64,000 nt of DNA from assembly GCA_007644065.1 (NCBI GenBank), contig VJWN01000003.1, positions 682,001 through 746,000 of the forward strand, read 5' to 3'. Made by a program: the position numbers and the translations under genes. Each line of letters begins with the position of its first letter. Position 1 is the first letter of the stretch. Positions 21,815-33,668 of this stretch are shown here, piece by piece. The stretch comes from Margaritispora aquatica (taxonomy: Eukaryota; Ascomycota; Leotiomycetes; Helotiales; Discinellaceae). Under the pieces are notes generated by a model. That model was not told the DNA's origin. It did not search any database and saw nothing but the letters and a program-made list of their open reading frames with translations.

Positions 21815-23857
21815 TTAATGCTCCCGACGTCTTCCATCCCTACCAGATCTCTCACGGGACGACTTGCCATAACTTCGCAACTCATCTCCCACATCTGCAA
21901 CATCACGACGAGAACTCTTTTCACGATGATGCTCACGATCATTCTCCATGTCTCGGTCACGATGGCCACCATCTCTAACCTCCTCAGACCCGTATCTTTC
22001 AGAATGACGTTTATGCTCTCGGCGAGACTCACCTCCACGCTCGAATCGGGAAGAATGACGAGCAGAGTCTTCATCATGATGATCACGTCTCTTTCTTGTA
22101 CTCTCATGGTCAGGAAACAGATCTTCACCCCGGTCTCGGTTTCGGTTGACAGATGAACCTCGAGCAGTGTCCCCGCCGCGGCGACCCCGATGCTCACGAG
22201 TCGATCCATGATCAGGAAACAAATCCTCGTTCTGGTCGCGGCGCACAGATCGAGAGGTATTATTGGAATAGTCACCACGATGCTCATCGCCACGAGCTCT
22301 GGACCTATCATCCCTATCGCCTCTATTGTTGGAGTATCTGGCATCAGGTTCATCTAGTACCATGTCACGTTGGTCACGACTGCCAGCAACACGGTTTCGG
22401 ACAGGACTGCGCTCTCGCTGGTATCCGCGATACTCATCGTCGTATCTAGGGCTTCGGCTTCGTCCTCGGGAATTCCATCCACCACGTCCTCCTCGACCTC
22501 TGCCTCGACCTCTTCCACGACTGCGTCCTCGACCACGTCCTCTTCCACGACCACGGAAATCATCTCTATCACTACGTTCTCCAATACCGCGATAGTCGTT
22601 ATCATATTCATCATTGAAGTAATCTCTCGAAGTACCAGTATGACGGTCATTTCGGCCTACTGGGGTGTTGTTGCCGCGATAGCTTTCAACCGATGGATTA
22701 GGACGTCTTGGTAAGGTTTTGATCTCCTCAGCGATATCCCTTGGAGGTGGGCGGCTGGGCAAAGATGAATCAACATCATCGTTTGTTGTATCACGAAGCT
22801 GAGATCTGGTCTCGCGATGAGACTCATTGTCAATCGGAAGCTGTCTTGGGCGATGATCCTCGGACTTGTCCTCTTGCTCTGCTTTGTGTTCGCCATGGTC
22901 ATATGAATGAGACTTTGCATGCGAATACTGCTCGTCGAATCTTTGGTAGCCTCCGGGATGGTTGTTGTCGTATTCTTCAGCCTGGTAATTATCGACAGTC
23001 ACAGGATAATCATCCACAACGGCAACGGTATTCATCTCAACATCGTTGTCGCCATTGCCATCCTTCTTAGCTTCCTCGGCAGCAGAAGCTCTGATACTCT
23101 CAGAGGTTCTCAGATTCTGTTTACCAGTCAAGGGATCAATACCTGGGAAGACATCTTTTGGAACTATGATCGTCAGCCTCAACTTCACTTCAATAAAGGA
23201 AAAAAACAACTCACAGCAATCGCGCCAAGTCAGTAGCTCAGCTCTAAATTGCAATACAGCCTGTCCATGCTTGATCAAATAGGGCTCAACACAGTACTCC
23301 AATCGTCCCCAGTAACATTGGATCAACTCCTCAATTGTGATCTTCTCATGCTCAGCCTTCTGCTTGATAATGGGCCAGCAGGAGCGATATTCGTGGACGT
23401 TGATTACTGCTTGACTTTCGACTTCTGCATCTGGAGTCCAATCTTCGGGAAATGGCTCATCGGGAACTATTCAGATATTAGTACTCTAGTCTGTCTGCTG
23501 GTAGTTCCGCACTTTAGAGGGGATCGTAATATGAGAATTATCTCGCTTTAACCTTGCAGTTTCGCTGAGACTGGAATCCAGAGCATGGATCTAAGCGCGA
23601 ATTCGAACCAACGCAATCGATCTGCAACTTGAAAAGGAAAGCGCAGAAGAAAGGAAGAAATGGAGGCAAAACGCACATAAGATACCCCACCACATAACCT
23701 CTGCAAGCCTCTGCGTAGCCTCAGCACCCAGCTCAAGACGATTGAAATGCGCCTGCGAAATAATCCGTGGCCAACCCAAGGATACTCGTGCAGGATGCAG
23801 ACCAGATGCCGTGGCGGCCTTGTCAACAATATACTCCCATCTCGTCCTAGGCGCCAT
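21815..23857 (-). CDS. RGG- and RS-rich protein with an unrecognised N-terminal domain
   Basis: Model: complement(join(21815..23163, 23215..23466, 23686..23857)), 590 aa. I do not recognise the family. Residues 1-145 look like a folded domain rich in Trp, His and charged residues (MAPRTRWEYIVDKAA, HFNRLELGAEATQR, ELIQCYWGRLEYCVEPYL, FRAELLTWRDC). Then comes PGIDPLTGKQNLR and a long disordered tail with Asp/Arg, Ser/Arg and a dense glycine-arginine block (about 20 residues of alternating Arg-Gly), typical of RNA-binding and nucleolar or spliceosomal proteins. RGG arginines are usual methylation targets. A nuclear RNA-related role is inferred from composition alone. Intron 1 is about 219 nt, longer than its neighbours, and could hide a short exon; the exon 3 acceptor could also be 10 nt later. 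Start at 23857 chosen over an upstream Met at 23878. Confidence 0.72.
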
Positions 23858-25465
23858 CGTGAATGTCAGCAATAGCAACGCGATTGCTTGCTTTATCAGC
23901 GAGCAGTTAGGTTATATCGCCCTTTCGATGTAGAAAAGTTGTGATGCAGATCGAACTTTTGTTTGGTTGTTGTTGTGTTGCCGTTTGGGTAGAAGGTCGG
24001 AGACGACGCGAGGTTGGAGATTTTTGGATGTTGGACGTCTCGCTCTAAGTTGACAGCGAAAGTATGGGGATTCTTAAGAGAATGTGCGAGATTGGGATGG
24101 ACTAGGGGAAACGAATTCGTGCGTGATATTTTTCTAAAATTTCCAAGTGATTATTTAAGGTAGATAGAGACACGAATATACAGATTTCTCGAAGGAACAA
24201 CTTCCTTCTGTGTTAAGACTACCTATAATAGCAAAAATTCAATGTACTCTATGTGTAAGCATAATAATCAAGATGGTTGTTTCTGCTCGTAGCAAGCGCA
24301 GTCCAGGTTTGCATGTTCACGGGCAGCTTCGCAAATTCGCGACGATTCTTTGTCCTTCGTGATGTTAATGCTACAAAACAAGAACAGCTTTATGCTTAGC
24401 TGCCTAAAATCTTCTGATAGCAGCATGGTTTCCCATATAGAGTGGCTTCAACCATAAAATGTCACTCTATTATCTGTACTCGTACTAGTTGCATCTTTGT
24501 GGATTGATGAGTCTCTTCCATTCTCCCGAAGTCTATCGAGCTAGGAAGGAATATGACTGAATGTAGGGTTGCCAATATCCCTATGAGATTTGACCAGGAC
24601 TAGGCTGTGCCCGGAAAAAAACGAACTGGCCTTCATTAGATATACGTATATCATATAGACGATGCATAAGGCTTAATGCATCTGAATAAGAGGGCACATA
24701 CATGCTTCGACTGAAAGCTTTGTACTCTGACAATTTCTTTCTTTCTAAGTTTGTTCAGAGTATGAGTGGTAGATTTGTATTCAGTCTTGTAGCAGTCACA
24801 ATCACAACTGTAAGAGAAGATCTGGCTGGCCAACTGTGTGAGTATCCTCGAGAAATAGTCGTTGGCTAATGGGCTCCTTCTTGAGTTTGGCAGTCTCAAT
24901 GCTATTCTTGAACCTGCCAGTGTCAAAGCATGAAATGCAGAGCGAAGATTCGTAGAAGTGTATGAAATACGGAGGCATCGTTAGAATAATAGCTTCCTTA
25001 GGTGGAATGACTTGCGAGCCGAGACCGTTCTTGTGGGAGATGATTGATAGATGCTCGGATGTTATGTGACGTATATGTTGCACATCTATGAGCCACATTT
25101 AGGCCCTCTGTAGAGTAATCGTCGCAACGAGACACCGATGACTGCTCTTGAGCATCACCAATGAAGACATCACGATAGCAATACCTCTCCTATAAGATAT
25201 GCAGCTTCTTGAACTACAACACACTAAAACTCCCAGACTTAGGAAGTCCGCATCGCTTGTGCGGGATCATTAAACATGAAATGCGTCGGCAACAAGTGAG
25301 GTGTCATAGATGATCAGTAAACACTATACTGTCACCATGTGACACAGAATTGTTCACACTCGATACTAAAGTATAAAGGCCATGAGAGAATGCTAACTTT
25401 TTCCACATCAAAGCAAAGTTCAAAACAAGAACGCAAGGCCAAAAATCAAGTATTGCAGTCAAAAG
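23858..25465. other. Intergenic region, RGG gene promoter to NmrA-like gene
   Basis: 1.6 kb. Overlapping minus-strand frames between 24651 and 25098 have no family likeness and conflict with each other, so I do not call them genes. Otherwise nothing is seen apart from the TATA candidate near 25372. Confidence 0.5.
25372..25377 (+). promoter_or_regulatory. Candidate TATA box of the NmrA-like gene
   Basis: TATAAA lies 89 nt before the ATG at 25466, a standard fungal spacing. Motif evidence only. Confidence 0.4.
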
Positions 25466-26603
25466 ATGTCTCCCTCTAAAAACTTTCTTGTACTCGGAGG
25501 CTCAGGTGCACAAGGCCTTCCAATCGTCAAGGCACTAGCCACAAACCCTTCAGACACCATCAGAGTCCTTACTCGCAGTACGAACTCAGCAAACGTCAAG
25601 ATACTCTCTGAGCTACCCAACGTCTCCTTCGAAGTTGGTTCAACCACTTCTGAGCCGGACCTTCGCGTTGCTTTCAAGGGCATCACTCATGCCTTTGTCA
25701 ACTTAAACAGCTTTGTTCTGGGGCAGAAAGCAGAAACATATGTACGCAACACATTTCTTCCTACCATATTTCCATCTTGAATAGAGTACTGCACAGAGTC
25801 GCTCATAGTTCATTTCCATCCACAATCCCATCTATGCATGCTGATGACATCTTTTGCAGTGGGGCATGCGAATCTTCGAGATTGCAGTTGAGAGTGGTAT
25901 TAAGCACTTCGTTTGGTCCAGCCTCGACAATGTCTTGAGAGAATCAGGATATGATGAAGCTTTGAGATGCGGTCATTATGAAGGCAAAGCGCGAGTTGCA
26001 CAATGGATGCAAGCCCAGCCACAAAGCCCGATGGCTTGGAGTATCCTGACCACAGGTCCATACGTTGAGATGCTAAACGAGACCCAACGTCCTGTGCAAG
26101 ACAAAGACGGAGTCTACGTATTTAGCGCACCGCTGGAGGATGGAGCCGTTCCATACATTCATCTTGATGATCTGGGAAAATACGTCCGTTGGATTTTTGA
26201 TAACCCATCTGAATCCATCGGATTGGACCTCAAGATTTCTACAGAGCATATCGGCTATGCTGAACTCGCTGAAGCTTTCACAGCTATGACCGGAAAACCA
26301 GCTAGATATGAGAGACAAGCTTTAGACGACTCTTTCATGGCTCGAGGCATGTTTTCTGGTGATCATAAGCTAGGATCTGAGTATGAAGGGCCAGAAGATG
26401 ATACGCTCATGACTGTTCGACAGAACTTTTCGGCTTGGTGGAGAATCTATCAGCGTTGTGCTGGGAATAAGGGTGTCATCCAGAGAGATTATGAGATGCT
26501 TGATCGCATCTTGCCAGATAGAGTGAGGTCTGTAAAGGAATGGATGGAGAAGACTGGGTATAGTGCTGAACTCAAGCCTTTGCTGAACAGTGGAGGGAAG
26601 TGA
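25466..26603 (+). CDS. NmrA-like family NAD(P)-binding protein
   Basis: Two exons, join(25466..25741, 25860..26603), 339 aa. The 118-nt intron has donor GTACGC and acceptor TTTTGCAG and joins AETY to WGMRIFEIA. A Rossmann start, NFLVLGGSGAQGLPIV, gives the dinucleotide-binding glycines (11-17). After it come VRVLTRS-type and ITHAFVNLNSF strands, IKHFVWSSLDNV, and the atypical-SDR region AWSILTTGPYVEML and VPYIHLDDLGKYV. The active-site Tyr-x3-Lys of classical SDRs is not at the expected place, as in NmrA, so it may be a redox-sensing regulator or a reductase of small molecules. The last 40 residues are charged and may be membrane-independent. No biosynthetic cluster surrounds it, so its substrate cannot be read from context. 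Confidence 0.85.
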
Positions 26604-27106
26604 CTGTCATTCGATTGGATGTTACTAGTTTGAATTGATATTCCATATTTACCTCCTTATATGGTGCAATGACTGGACAAAAGATCAACCGAAGTGCGAC
26701 AATGTGATAGTTGATAGTGAGAGATGCTTAGTTGTTCATGGAGATGAGATGTGATACTGTCGGAGATGGTCGGCTCGGAGAACGTTGACACAAACAGCCC
26801 GGAGTTAAAAACTTCAGGGGCAAGTGCTAGGTGCAAAAAGCCCAGTGTCTGCAGATTGTCAGAAGGAAAAGAGCTGAATCAAAAGAACCAACAAAAGAAG
26901 TCGATTTGAACACGTGCCCAAAATGCATCTAGCAAAACCCACGTAAAGTAGTGGTCGATGACTGGGAATTATAAGAGTTTCATGATCCACTGCCTAAAAG
27001 CGGCCTGGTGTGAAATCTCATCACAAATCAGCCAAGCAAGCTGATCTATTCAGATTTTAGAGCTGAACAAGATTCCATGCATTAAACTCAGCTTCTCACA
27101 CTCGCA
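26604..27106. promoter_or_regulatory. Intergenic region upstream of the Cys-rich membrane protein
   Basis: 503 nt. Holds the NmrA-like terminator side and the promoter of the next gene. No clear motif or repeat is visible. Confidence 0.45.
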
Positions 27107-27831
27107 ATGCATCCACTTTTGGCAACAGTCGTATGTATTCTCTCATTCGGAAGCCTTGTTCTCACGAGCAAGCCCGATGTCATCTCACAAGAGCCTCTCA
27201 TTGTCACAAATCCAGCAGAGCCGCAGGAGGGAGTGATCAGACGTTATCCGGTCCTCTCATCCTGTGTTGAAGACATCGCTCAGACGAGTTGGCAAAGTAG
27301 CGCATCATATAGCATCGATACATGTCACGACCTCAACCCACGCCTGACAGAGAGCTTCGTCATCTCTGTCCCTCCTAGCTGTTCTGATGGCACACGTGCC
27401 ACTCTCGCAACATTTACGGACACCGGCTGCTCTGAGAACAGTACCAGTGTAGCTATTACCGATGAGTTCCTAGGAACTTGTGTCGATATATCGGCGAAAT
27501 GGAGCTTCGCGTTTGAGTGCTACGGTGTTGAGCCCGTAGGTGAGACAGATTGGGCAAGATTGGGAATGATGGCTGGGATATTGGCGGCTACGCTGCTGTT
27601 TGGAGGATTGGGGGTGGCAGTTTCGTGGTATGGAGCTCAGGTTGTGGCTTTTTCTGCTGTTGGATGGCTGAGTTGGTGGTTCCGGACGGTGGGGAGCATG
27701 TGCTTAGTACGTTGTTCGGATGAGATGAGTGTAACTTCGCTGACAAGAGATAGGGTACTTTCAAGCTCCCAGATGAAGTTTTGCCAGAAGAAGAGGGTGA
27801 TGAGATGCCGAGTAAAGTAGAATCAAAGTAA
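27107..27831 (+). CDS. Small cysteine-rich secretory-pathway protein with C-terminal membrane segment(s)
   Basis: Two exons, join(27107..27706, 27754..27831), 225 aa. I do not recognise a family. A signal peptide is clear (MHPLLATVVCILSFGSLVLT). The ectodomain, about 21-150, has six Cys (53, 73, 92, 108, 125, 138), enough for three disulphides, plus an N-glycosylation site (NST). A hydrophobic stretch from about 152 to 191 (GMMAGILAATLLFGGLGVAV and on) gives one or two membrane spans, and the spliced tail is acidic (PDEVLPEEEGDEMPSK). The intron has donor GTACGT and acceptor GATAG; without it the tail would read differently and basic. The layout suggests a cell-surface or secretory-membrane protein. 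A shed or secreted effector-like ectodomain is possible but unsupported. Confidence 0.68.
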
Positions 27832-28021
27832 GAATTCCGAGACTCAGTGTCCCGAAGCATGAATGATACTCTTCATCAAATCAGCTCCTTTTTAATCATA
27901 CAAAATATTCAATTTTCTAGATAGGTAATGCGTCGTTTACCCTTCTTCGGCCCTCTCACAAAGCTCCCAAGGATCCCAAATGCTCTCCATCTTCCAACAT
28001 CCATCATTTCGCTCTCATCAT

Positions 28022-28644
28022 CTATAGAAGATTGGCAGCCCTCTCCCTGAGGATATTTCCGCTCTTAATAAACAAGGTGAAAATCATTCCAACACCTGAA
28101 ACAAACACAACACTGCGAATGTTCGCCAGGCTCTCGGTGGTATTGTTGATATAGATCAGATTGTACACGATTCTGCTGGCGATGTAGCCGCCTGAGAGTG
28201 TGTTCAAAGTCACAGTCGGAATACCGGCAAGGTTTCCTGCAACAACGGCACTGGCGAAGAAAGCCAAATTCTCGAAGCCGTTTGTCTGAGCTGCCTCGGC
28301 TCGCATAATTCGGTTCTTCGTCTTTGATGGTTGTCAGGATAGAACACAGAGGAAGAAAATGAAGAAGGAAGATGATAGCTTGAAATTAAACACGAGCAGT
28401 TCATGGAGAGCTTACTGCCTGATCAATTGACTGGTCCTTCTCAAGATTTTTGCCATACTCTCTAGGAGCAGAGTTCTTAAACTGTTTCGACTGCGAAGCT
28501 GCCCATGCGTGGGGAATGAAAGCTATGAGCCATGCTGCCGGAACCTAGAGACCGAGTATTAATAGACATCCGAATTTTGCTTTCAAAGCAGTCACATACA
28601 GTGTAAACCGAGAAGTTCTGGGTTGTATCGAAGAGAGAGGCCAT
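28022..28644 (-). CDS. MAPEG-family membrane protein
   Basis: Three exons, complement(join(28022..28321, 28416..28544, 28600..28644)), 157 aa, with standard splice sites and matching phases. MAPEG proteins are small four-helix membrane enzymes including microsomal glutathione transferases. The family signature RAEAAQTNGFENLAFF is present at about 65-80. Hydrophobic segments are VPAAWLIAFIPHAWA, FFASAVVAGNLAGI, ASRIVYNLIYI and VVFVSGVGMIFTLF. The short divergent branch found in ascomycetes is usually annotated only as MAPEG domain protein, so the reaction is not assigned. Its 3' end faces the Cys-rich protein gene with 190 nt between stops. Confidence 0.85.
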
Positions 28645-29872
28645 CTTTTCGTTGTTTGTTGATTACTGATTGGTTCCTGCAGATATCTGTCAATATATCG
28701 TTGGAACACAAACACGAAGCTCAGTAGAACTTTGTAACTCCATATCTTTCAGTAGCATGCCAAATAATTAAATCTCTACGTCATGACTCACTTCCACATG
28801 AGCTTTAGCCTCGACTAGCTACCGGTAGATGCGAAGCATGCTGATTCGATGAACTGAGAAGCTTCGAGCCTCGGCATGAGTATTGGGCATCTTGTGAAAG
28901 AGGACATGGACTCGGAGTATGATTTTTGGTGGAGCCTCCTCGAGGCCTCAGCAAGTTTAATTGCGTGTTGATTTGCCTTCCAAGAGTTTTGCTCGTACCG
29001 CATTGCAAGACATGATGACGAGGGACTGGATCTGGCCCAGAATCGTGGACAGACGAAGTGGTCGGCATTTCTTCGGTCAAACTCAAAAAGCACTTCACTT
29101 CCGCAGCAAATACCAATATCTGTTGCTTCGGCCACCTTGTTGTAATATCAAAGTCATAGAACTTCTTTGATTTCCAAATGTTATAAGAGCACGGTCTTGC
29201 TACTCACAAACAAAAATGCTCTTAAGCACCAGTCTTTACAGGCTTTTATCAGATGTCATTTCTCGATGAGCCAAAACTGTTTCCTTACCCATGTAATCCG
29301 TGAGTTGTAGAAGTATTCCAAACATCTCATACTACTGCATCGTCACAAGTATATATTGCCTTGGATTATAAGCAGGTTTATTCTCTACATGAACTCTACT
29401 GTTGAGATCTTCAGCTTTGAAACCGGCGTTGGTGATAGCTACGTCGCAGGTCTTCCAAACCAAATACGGAAGTGCTCGAGAACAACACTGTTTGAAAGTC
29501 AGCTTAGTAACAATACTATCTTAAAATCGATGCATCAAAATTACAAAATCAACGCTATGGAACCAAGTATGGTATTTGGAACGAGCTTCGAGAAACATCG
29601 CGATGTCAACGATGCCGCAGCTATTAAACTTTGGTTATCAATGCGCAAGTCTAGGATATATACTATCTTTGTATTGCTAAGCTTTTATATTATAATGTTT
29701 CTCTGACCTTCGCTTTTATTTCTTTGCAGATTCACTTTATTTTTGGACATTACTAGTGGCCTGAGGCTGTTCGAAAGCATGAATTAGCGTCCACAATTCG
29801 AACTCAGCCTTCTAGTTTGCATTCACTTTAAGATATCTTACCCTTTCCTAAAGTTATAAAAGGAGATCTTAC
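28645..29872. other. AT-rich intergenic region
   Basis: 1.2 kb without a recognisable gene. A plus-strand frame at about 29356-29706 (start context weak, ends in a hydrophobic stretch) has no family features and is left out. The region just before 29873 is very AT-rich. Confidence 0.45.
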
Positions 29873-31454
29873 ATGATGAACCCACCATCTCCTTTACATA
29901 TGTTTTCCCCCCTCCAATCTCGAGCTTCCTGCAGTGTCGCAAGAATCAAGAAGCCACAATCTCTCGCAATGTCTGAACCACCTACTCCCCCTGATATTGC
30001 TTCAGGTCTCACACGATATGGTTCCTGGATCAAACTCATAAAGGCGCATCACACCAACCAAGCCCAAGAAATTGAAACTTCAAAGCAGCAAGAAGAATTA
30101 ACACAAGCATGCCACAACCAAATCGGCGACGATAGAGAACACCAAGAGGAAAAGGTCCACGGAACATTCACCCCCTTCCCAAGGCTTCCTCTAGAAATTC
30201 AACGCATTATATGGACGTTTGCCCTCCCAGGTCCTCGAAATATCGAGCTCATGTTCTTGAATGGGCGCCATCATCACTCTTTCTGCGTTCCTAAGCCAAT
30301 ATCACCTCCATGTTCTGAGATGAATGGCAAGCAGACTTTCGATGAGAGTATCGCGGATGAAGATAATGTATCGACTGGCACGAAACTGAATGCGCCTGAA
30401 AGCAAGGAGCACAAGAGAGCAGAGCTTGCATGTGCCCTCATCCACGCCGTTACCTTGGGAGAAATAGATATCGAAGTTGCGGAAGCTACACTACGTCCTC
30501 CTATCTACCTCAGTCATTACGGGGCACTTCGACATTCAAGTCCAGTAATCCTCGAGACTGTCTGGCGTTTACGACACATCAAGCAACGACATCGACAACT
30601 CCCTATAAGTTATAGTGCCAAGCTCGACCTGGAGCCATTCCAAACTTTAAGCGAGAGTCAGATCCATACACTTTTTGATCATCGTTACGAGAGATTTAGG
30701 GAGACAGAACAACAGTATCGGATTCGTCGTTGGGCATATAGTTTTGTGACTATGAAGAAGCTTCAATCCATCGAAGGCTTGCTGCTGCCGTATTTCACTC
30801 GAGTTTTTGCTTGGCAGGAGGAAGAACCAACCTTCGAATCATACGAGGTGTTGAGTATCAAATCCTGCCAGGACCACCAAAATTGGACGTGCTCTGTCGA
30901 TCACCAGCCGCGATATCTATCCCAGAGTCCCAGGCCGTCACTTCAAAGCATGTTGGGTGTCTGCGCCGAGTCGCGAAAGGTAGCGCTTAAGAGCTACAAT
31001 CTTGCATATGGTACCGTCAGCCGTTGTACTTGCGACAAATGCAAAATGATTCCTAGAGAAGAACGCGCTCTCATCTCACCCCCAACAACATATGTCAACT
31101 TCGATCTGGACACGGTGTTCTCTAATTGGGTGTGGGTTGATACTCGATGGGAGCTTGATTGGATGGTTGCCAAGGATGTTGAGAGATCAAATCATCTTTC
31201 GTTAGGAAGCGGCAAAAGATACGATGTCATTTATGATCCAGCTTGCAAATTTGAACACTTTGGGGGCCATTTATTTGGTATAGGAACCTTTTCATTTCTG
31301 CATCGCCCACATTTCCAAGAGGTACGTTTTGTTAGGTCACCTTTGAAGAGCGGCTCCAGCTTCGTACGAAAATTGCTTGATAATAGATCTCTTATCTCCA
31401 CGTTTTCAGCTTCAACGAATCACTGCTGATGGTGAAGTAGATAGCTGCCGATAG
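29873..31454 (+). CDS. 2EXR-domain protein
   Basis: Model: join(29873..31321, 31410..31454), 497 aa. The 2EXR domain, a fungal domain of unknown function, is seen at about 99-130 (FTPFPRLPLEIQRIIWTFAL), followed much later by the usual partner motif LGVCAESRKVALKSYNLAYG (about 361-380). Between them lies a long insert (about 140-350) that is unusual in length for the family. Two Cys pairs in SRCTCDKCKMI (CTC...C) could bind metal, but this is speculative. The last intron (donor GTACGT, acceptor TTTTCAG) is optional; unspliced, the frame continues to 31429 and gives 518 aa. Upstream Met choices at 29876 and 29969 exist. The function of 2EXR proteins is unknown; many are species-variable. Confidence 0.72.
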
Positions 31455-32681
31455 CCTTTCATTCTATGAGAGGGTGGTACTGAAGTACAGCCGAAACAGA
31501 CTGCCGAGCGACAGATTATACACTTATCAGCAGACGATATGTGAGGCACGCGGTTATTCCTACCTCTTACCAGTTTGCAGACGGTCTGCGGAAAGTTTGC
31601 ATCGCCATTCAGATTATGTGTACTGGTCCTAATTGGATGGCTTTGTCTTCAATGGGCCGGGAGGAAGCTGGGGCGTGGAACATGGAACGTGGAGAGTAGA
31701 CTTCAACAAGAATCAAAACCAATGAAGCAAATCAAGAAGACGCCTACGCACGATTTCCCATACCCGATATTAATAAATTGTGCATCTACCAAAATCCGTC
31801 CATCCATTCATCCTCTCTCAGTTCGTGACCCAACCAATTCCCTTCTCGCATTTGACACGCTATTCAACAAATTAAAAATAAAAATCGACCTAAAAGGGGG
31901 TAAAAATGGCAAAACAGCATAGTGAGCACTTTTGACTCACTCCGAATTCCTATTTTTCTTTTGCCAGCATTTTATGCCGCGGAATTGTACTATGTTTTTG
32001 CCAACACTTTATGTTGCGTACTTGCTGTGGAAAGGAAGTTGATGTGATACAAGGAAAACACATGATGCCCGTAGGCGAAAGCGAACACGTTATAATGTTT
32101 TATAGACCTCGCGATTCACGTGCCAAGGCTGAGGCTGAGGCTAGAATCAGACATGGACACATCATTTACTGTCTTTCCATGTGTTTTGAGATATGTATAT
32201 GGACTCCTGCTGTGTGTTGGCGGTGCTTATTCTGTCAAATTCAATTTGAAGACGCGGCCCACATAGTAGATTGACCCAAAAAATCCCCAAAAATCCGAGA
32301 CCCTGTTATTCAACTACATCTGTTTACCACCTTCATCCTAAATTCTGCATCGTCAAGTAGAAACCCTCGCTGCGTCCAAAGTGTGTCTCGTTGCCGAAGA
32401 TGGATTGAGAAACCTCTTGACTCGTAATCACAGTCAGTTGTACGCAAGTCCACATCAACCTTACACTTACCCAAGTAACAAACGCAGAAAGGCACCAATA
32501 TCATATTTACCATCAAGATTCTCTACACGCCCGACTTATAAGCATGTGACGTTATGGTGTGCATACCACCCCTCTGATCCCTCGCTGATCCTTACCCCAC
32601 ATTGCCCCACGACGCCCCAGGTTGCAGGAAAGGTTTTTTTTTTCTTTCTTTTGCAATAAACTCATCTCGTACTCTAAAGCT
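31455..32681. other. Intergenic region between the 2EXR gene and its degenerate relative
   Basis: 1.2 kb with poly-A and poly-T tracts (for example near 31871-31910 and 32633-32645). No supported gene. Confidence 0.45.
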
Positions 32682-33668
32682 TCAAATTATGGATTGAGTT
32701 CTTGATACTGCACGTTGTCCTGAGTCAATCGAAGCCATGTGTCTTGACTTGATAAGGGAGGTAGGCGTCTTGCTCCCCTCGGTGGACATACTAGCAACCA
32801 GTCCCGATAACTCATCTTTGCGCACGACAGACCAAAGTACGAGCCCAAAGTCCGCTTGCAGTGCCATCTCCTTCAAGTCCTCAACATCTTTTTGGACGCG
32901 AGTTCCGAGTTCGTGAATTGCCAATGTTGGTTGTGCTCCAAGAGATGTGTCATCTTCGTGTACACAGATCAACAGTGCTTTCAAACTCGAGAACTCCCCC
33001 AAGCGAGACATGGTATGGTTATCTCGATTGGCACACCACGTGTGGTAGGACATAGCTAGGAACTTGATATCCCTTGCGCACCCAGGAGGGAGCGAATGTA
33101 CCAAGGTGTCGATGCTGGAAGCAATCGGTCTGTCGCGCTTATTGAGAGCATTGCGTTCGAAGAATGGCTGGCACTTTCTTGGCGGTTTGGCGACGTAGAA
33201 GATGTCCATTTTCGGTTCGAAGGAAACAGGGACTTCAAGTTTCAACGCCCTGCTCTGGATATGGATTATAGTGCCGGAAGATTCGCTTTGCGTCGTCCCC
33301 GTGTCCGCGGCGTGTCCAGGCTAACTCGTGAAACCGCGTTCTGCTAGCACCTTGCTGTGTTGCTTACTTCTTCCCTTCGACGACACGAGCTCGAAGCTCG
33401 TGGGCTGAGAACGTGATTGTTCATCTTCGCAATCTGTGGAAGTCAAAGTAGAGAGAGACTGAGGCAGAGCATATGCATCACTAAAGATCCCATTTACCTC
33501 GCTCTGAGCGATCCTCTTGACAACGTCCTTCGATCTGACTGAGTCTAACGTGCGGCGCAGATGTTTTCGCCTGGCAATGCGCCATTGAGTTTGATCTTGA
33601 TTCCTGTTCTGGATCTGTTCAGCCGTGTGCGTAGTATATGCAACCATATCAACAATCCCTGGGGGCAT
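32682..33668 (-). pseudogene. Possible 2EXR-like gene, degenerate or with unresolved exons
   Basis: Two substantial minus-strand open stretches: 33321-33668 (115 codons, starts MPPGIVDMVAYT) and 32682 to about 33330. In the second, LKLEVPVSFEPKMDIFYVAK and GCARDIKFLAMSYHTW resemble the middle of 2EXR proteins (the pattern of a Val-x-Phe-x-Pro strand, Asp-x-hydrophobic-Tyr, then a repeated Leu-Ala strand). I could not join the two parts in frame with good splice sites: one intron candidate (donor GTAAGC near 33363, acceptor GTTAG near 33321) leads into a frame that stops soon after. The N-terminal 2EXR motif itself (FPRLP..IR..IW) is missing. It could be a pseudogene, a diverged paralogue of the gene at 29.9 kb, or two exons of a gene I have misread. 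Confidence 0.4.

Noticed and set aside
22326..22714. Frames opposite the RGG tail (Pro/Arg- or Ser/Thr-rich)
   Set aside because: Reverse translation of an Arg-Gly repeat gives long open antisense frames. They are shadows.
23581..23640. GGTTCGAATTCG motif suggestive of a tRNA T-loop
   Set aside because: The flanking bases do not form the 5-bp T-stem or an acceptor stem.
24651..25098. Two overlapping minus-strand frames of about 90-100 codons
   Set aside because: They overlap in different frames, have no recognisable motif and no splice partner. Probably chance.
28805..29135. Paired minus-strand frames of about 100 codons
   Set aside because: Two overlapping frames on the same strand, neither with a domain or a fungal start context.
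29356..29706. Plus-strand 116-codon frame with a hydrophobic end
   Set aside because: No family features, weak start context and AT-rich sequence. It could be a chance frame.
31575..32274. Small plus-strand frames between the two 2EXR-like loci
   Set aside because: Short, no motif, simple A/T-rich sequence.
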